The position numbers were made by a program, and so were the translations under genes. From assembly GCA_050486105.1 (NCBI GenBank), contig JBJHCR010000373.1, forward strand, positions 1-5,945: 5,945 nt of DNA, in the 5' to 3' direction. Of the stretch, positions 5,851-5,945 are shown in pieces. The DNA comes from JAEXNA01 sp050486105 (GTDB lineage: Bacteria; Vulcanimicrobiota; Xenobia; Xenobiales; JADMJV01). Position 1 is the stretch's first letter, and each line of letters starts with the position of its first letter. The notes under the pieces are model-generated. The model had not been told where the DNA came from, searched no databases, and saw nothing but the letters and a program-made list of their open reading frames with translations.

Positions 5851-5865
5851 GCCCAATGGTTAGAC
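5851..5865. repeat. Right arm of the interleaved repeat (arm B')
   Basis: GCCCAATGGTTAGAC contains both 7-mers complementary to arm B (5654-5676), separated by one base. It lies 7 bp beyond arm A'. Confidence 0.5.
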
Positions 5866-5903
5866 TGCGACATTCGTAGGAGAGTTTCTGTATATTGCCA
5901 GAT

Positions 5904-5938
5904 ACCAAAGCAGAACCCACCTGAGGTGGGCTCTTGGT
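5904..5938. terminator. Compound stem-loop, possible terminator or RNA stem
   Basis: CCCACC (5916-5921) pairs with GGTGGG (5925-5930) around TGA. After a one-base mismatch AG/CT extends it, and ACCAA (5904-5908) pairs with TTGGT (5934-5938) beyond a small bulge. The shape fits a terminator for a gene lying to the right or left, but no T run follows on either strand. The neighbouring gene lies outside the window, so direction and role are unknown. Confidence 0.35.
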
Positions 5939-5945
5939 CGGTTGG

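Larger units (their letters stand above)
5489..5945. other. 457-bp region without a convincing gene, dense in inverted repeats
   Basis: This is the upstream region of the phosphatase. A minus-strand ORF of 86 codons (5770-5510) spans much of it, but it has no recognisable domain and runs through the inverted repeats, so I do not call it. The stretch 5670-5790 is visibly richer in A and T than the genes. I see no clear -35/-10 pair for the phosphatase. A TTGACA at 5587-5592 faces the other way and has no -10 partner. The region's main content is the repeats listed separately. Confidence 0.6.

Noticed and set aside
5654..5865. Integron attC-like pair: GTCTAAC (RYYYAAC) and GTTAGAC (GTTRRRY) with ATTGGGC/GCCCAAT as L boxes
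   Set aside because: The span (212 bp) is longer than usual attC sites, the R-L spacers are 9 and 1 bases instead of about equal, a larger inverted repeat crosses it, and no integrase or cassette structure is present.

Overview
The window is bacterial chromosomal DNA with moderate GC. It holds three complete protein genes with housekeeping or signalling roles, and two gene-poor flanks rich in inverted repeats. Gene content and style (a Y-type D-alanine--D-alanine ligase, a MetRS with a fused C-terminal tRNA-binding domain, a membrane-bound RsbU-like PP2C phosphatase, weak Shine-Dalgarno sites at the ddl and metG starts) fit a Gram-negative-type bacterium. A member of the Verrucomicrobiota or another PVC lineage is my best guess, but this is impression rather than proof. 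No marker in the window fixes the taxonomy.

Layout. Positions 1-442 lie downstream of ddl. They contain one small candidate gene on the minus strand (146-346) with an excellent ribosome binding site, a 21-bp palindrome just past its stop, and a perfect 18-bp palindrome (410-427) just past the ddl stop. Next is ddl (443-1567, minus), which makes the D-Ala-D-Ala dipeptide for peptidoglycan. It is divergent from metG (1652-3652, plus), which charges tRNA-Met, across an 84-bp gap. metG ends 3 bp from the stop of a convergent gene (3656-5488, minus). That gene encodes a two-TM sensor with a HAMP domain and a cytoplasmic SpoIIE/RsbU-type serine phosphatase. Positions 5489-5945 hold no convincing gene but contain several nested and interleaved inverted repeats.

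The three main genes do not form a pathway. ddl and metG are core metabolism facing away from each other, and the phosphatase is a separate signalling unit whose anti-anti-sigma or other partner is not in the window.

Points most worth a second look: (1) a strong internal Shine-Dalgarno plus in-frame ATG inside metG, exactly at the linker before the tRNA-binding domain, which could yield a free 128-residue tRNA-binding protein; (2) the repeat-rich upstream region of the phosphatase, where a 28-bp inverted repeat pair (25/28 matching) interlocks with a second pair in A-B-A'-B' order and encloses a further stem; (3) a 66-codon minus-strand ORF with a near-ideal ribosome binding site; (4) the HMGT form of the MetRS HIGH motif together with loss of the zinc-knuckle cysteines. 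I found no CRISPR array, rRNA, tRNA or recognisable transposase, and no defence system.
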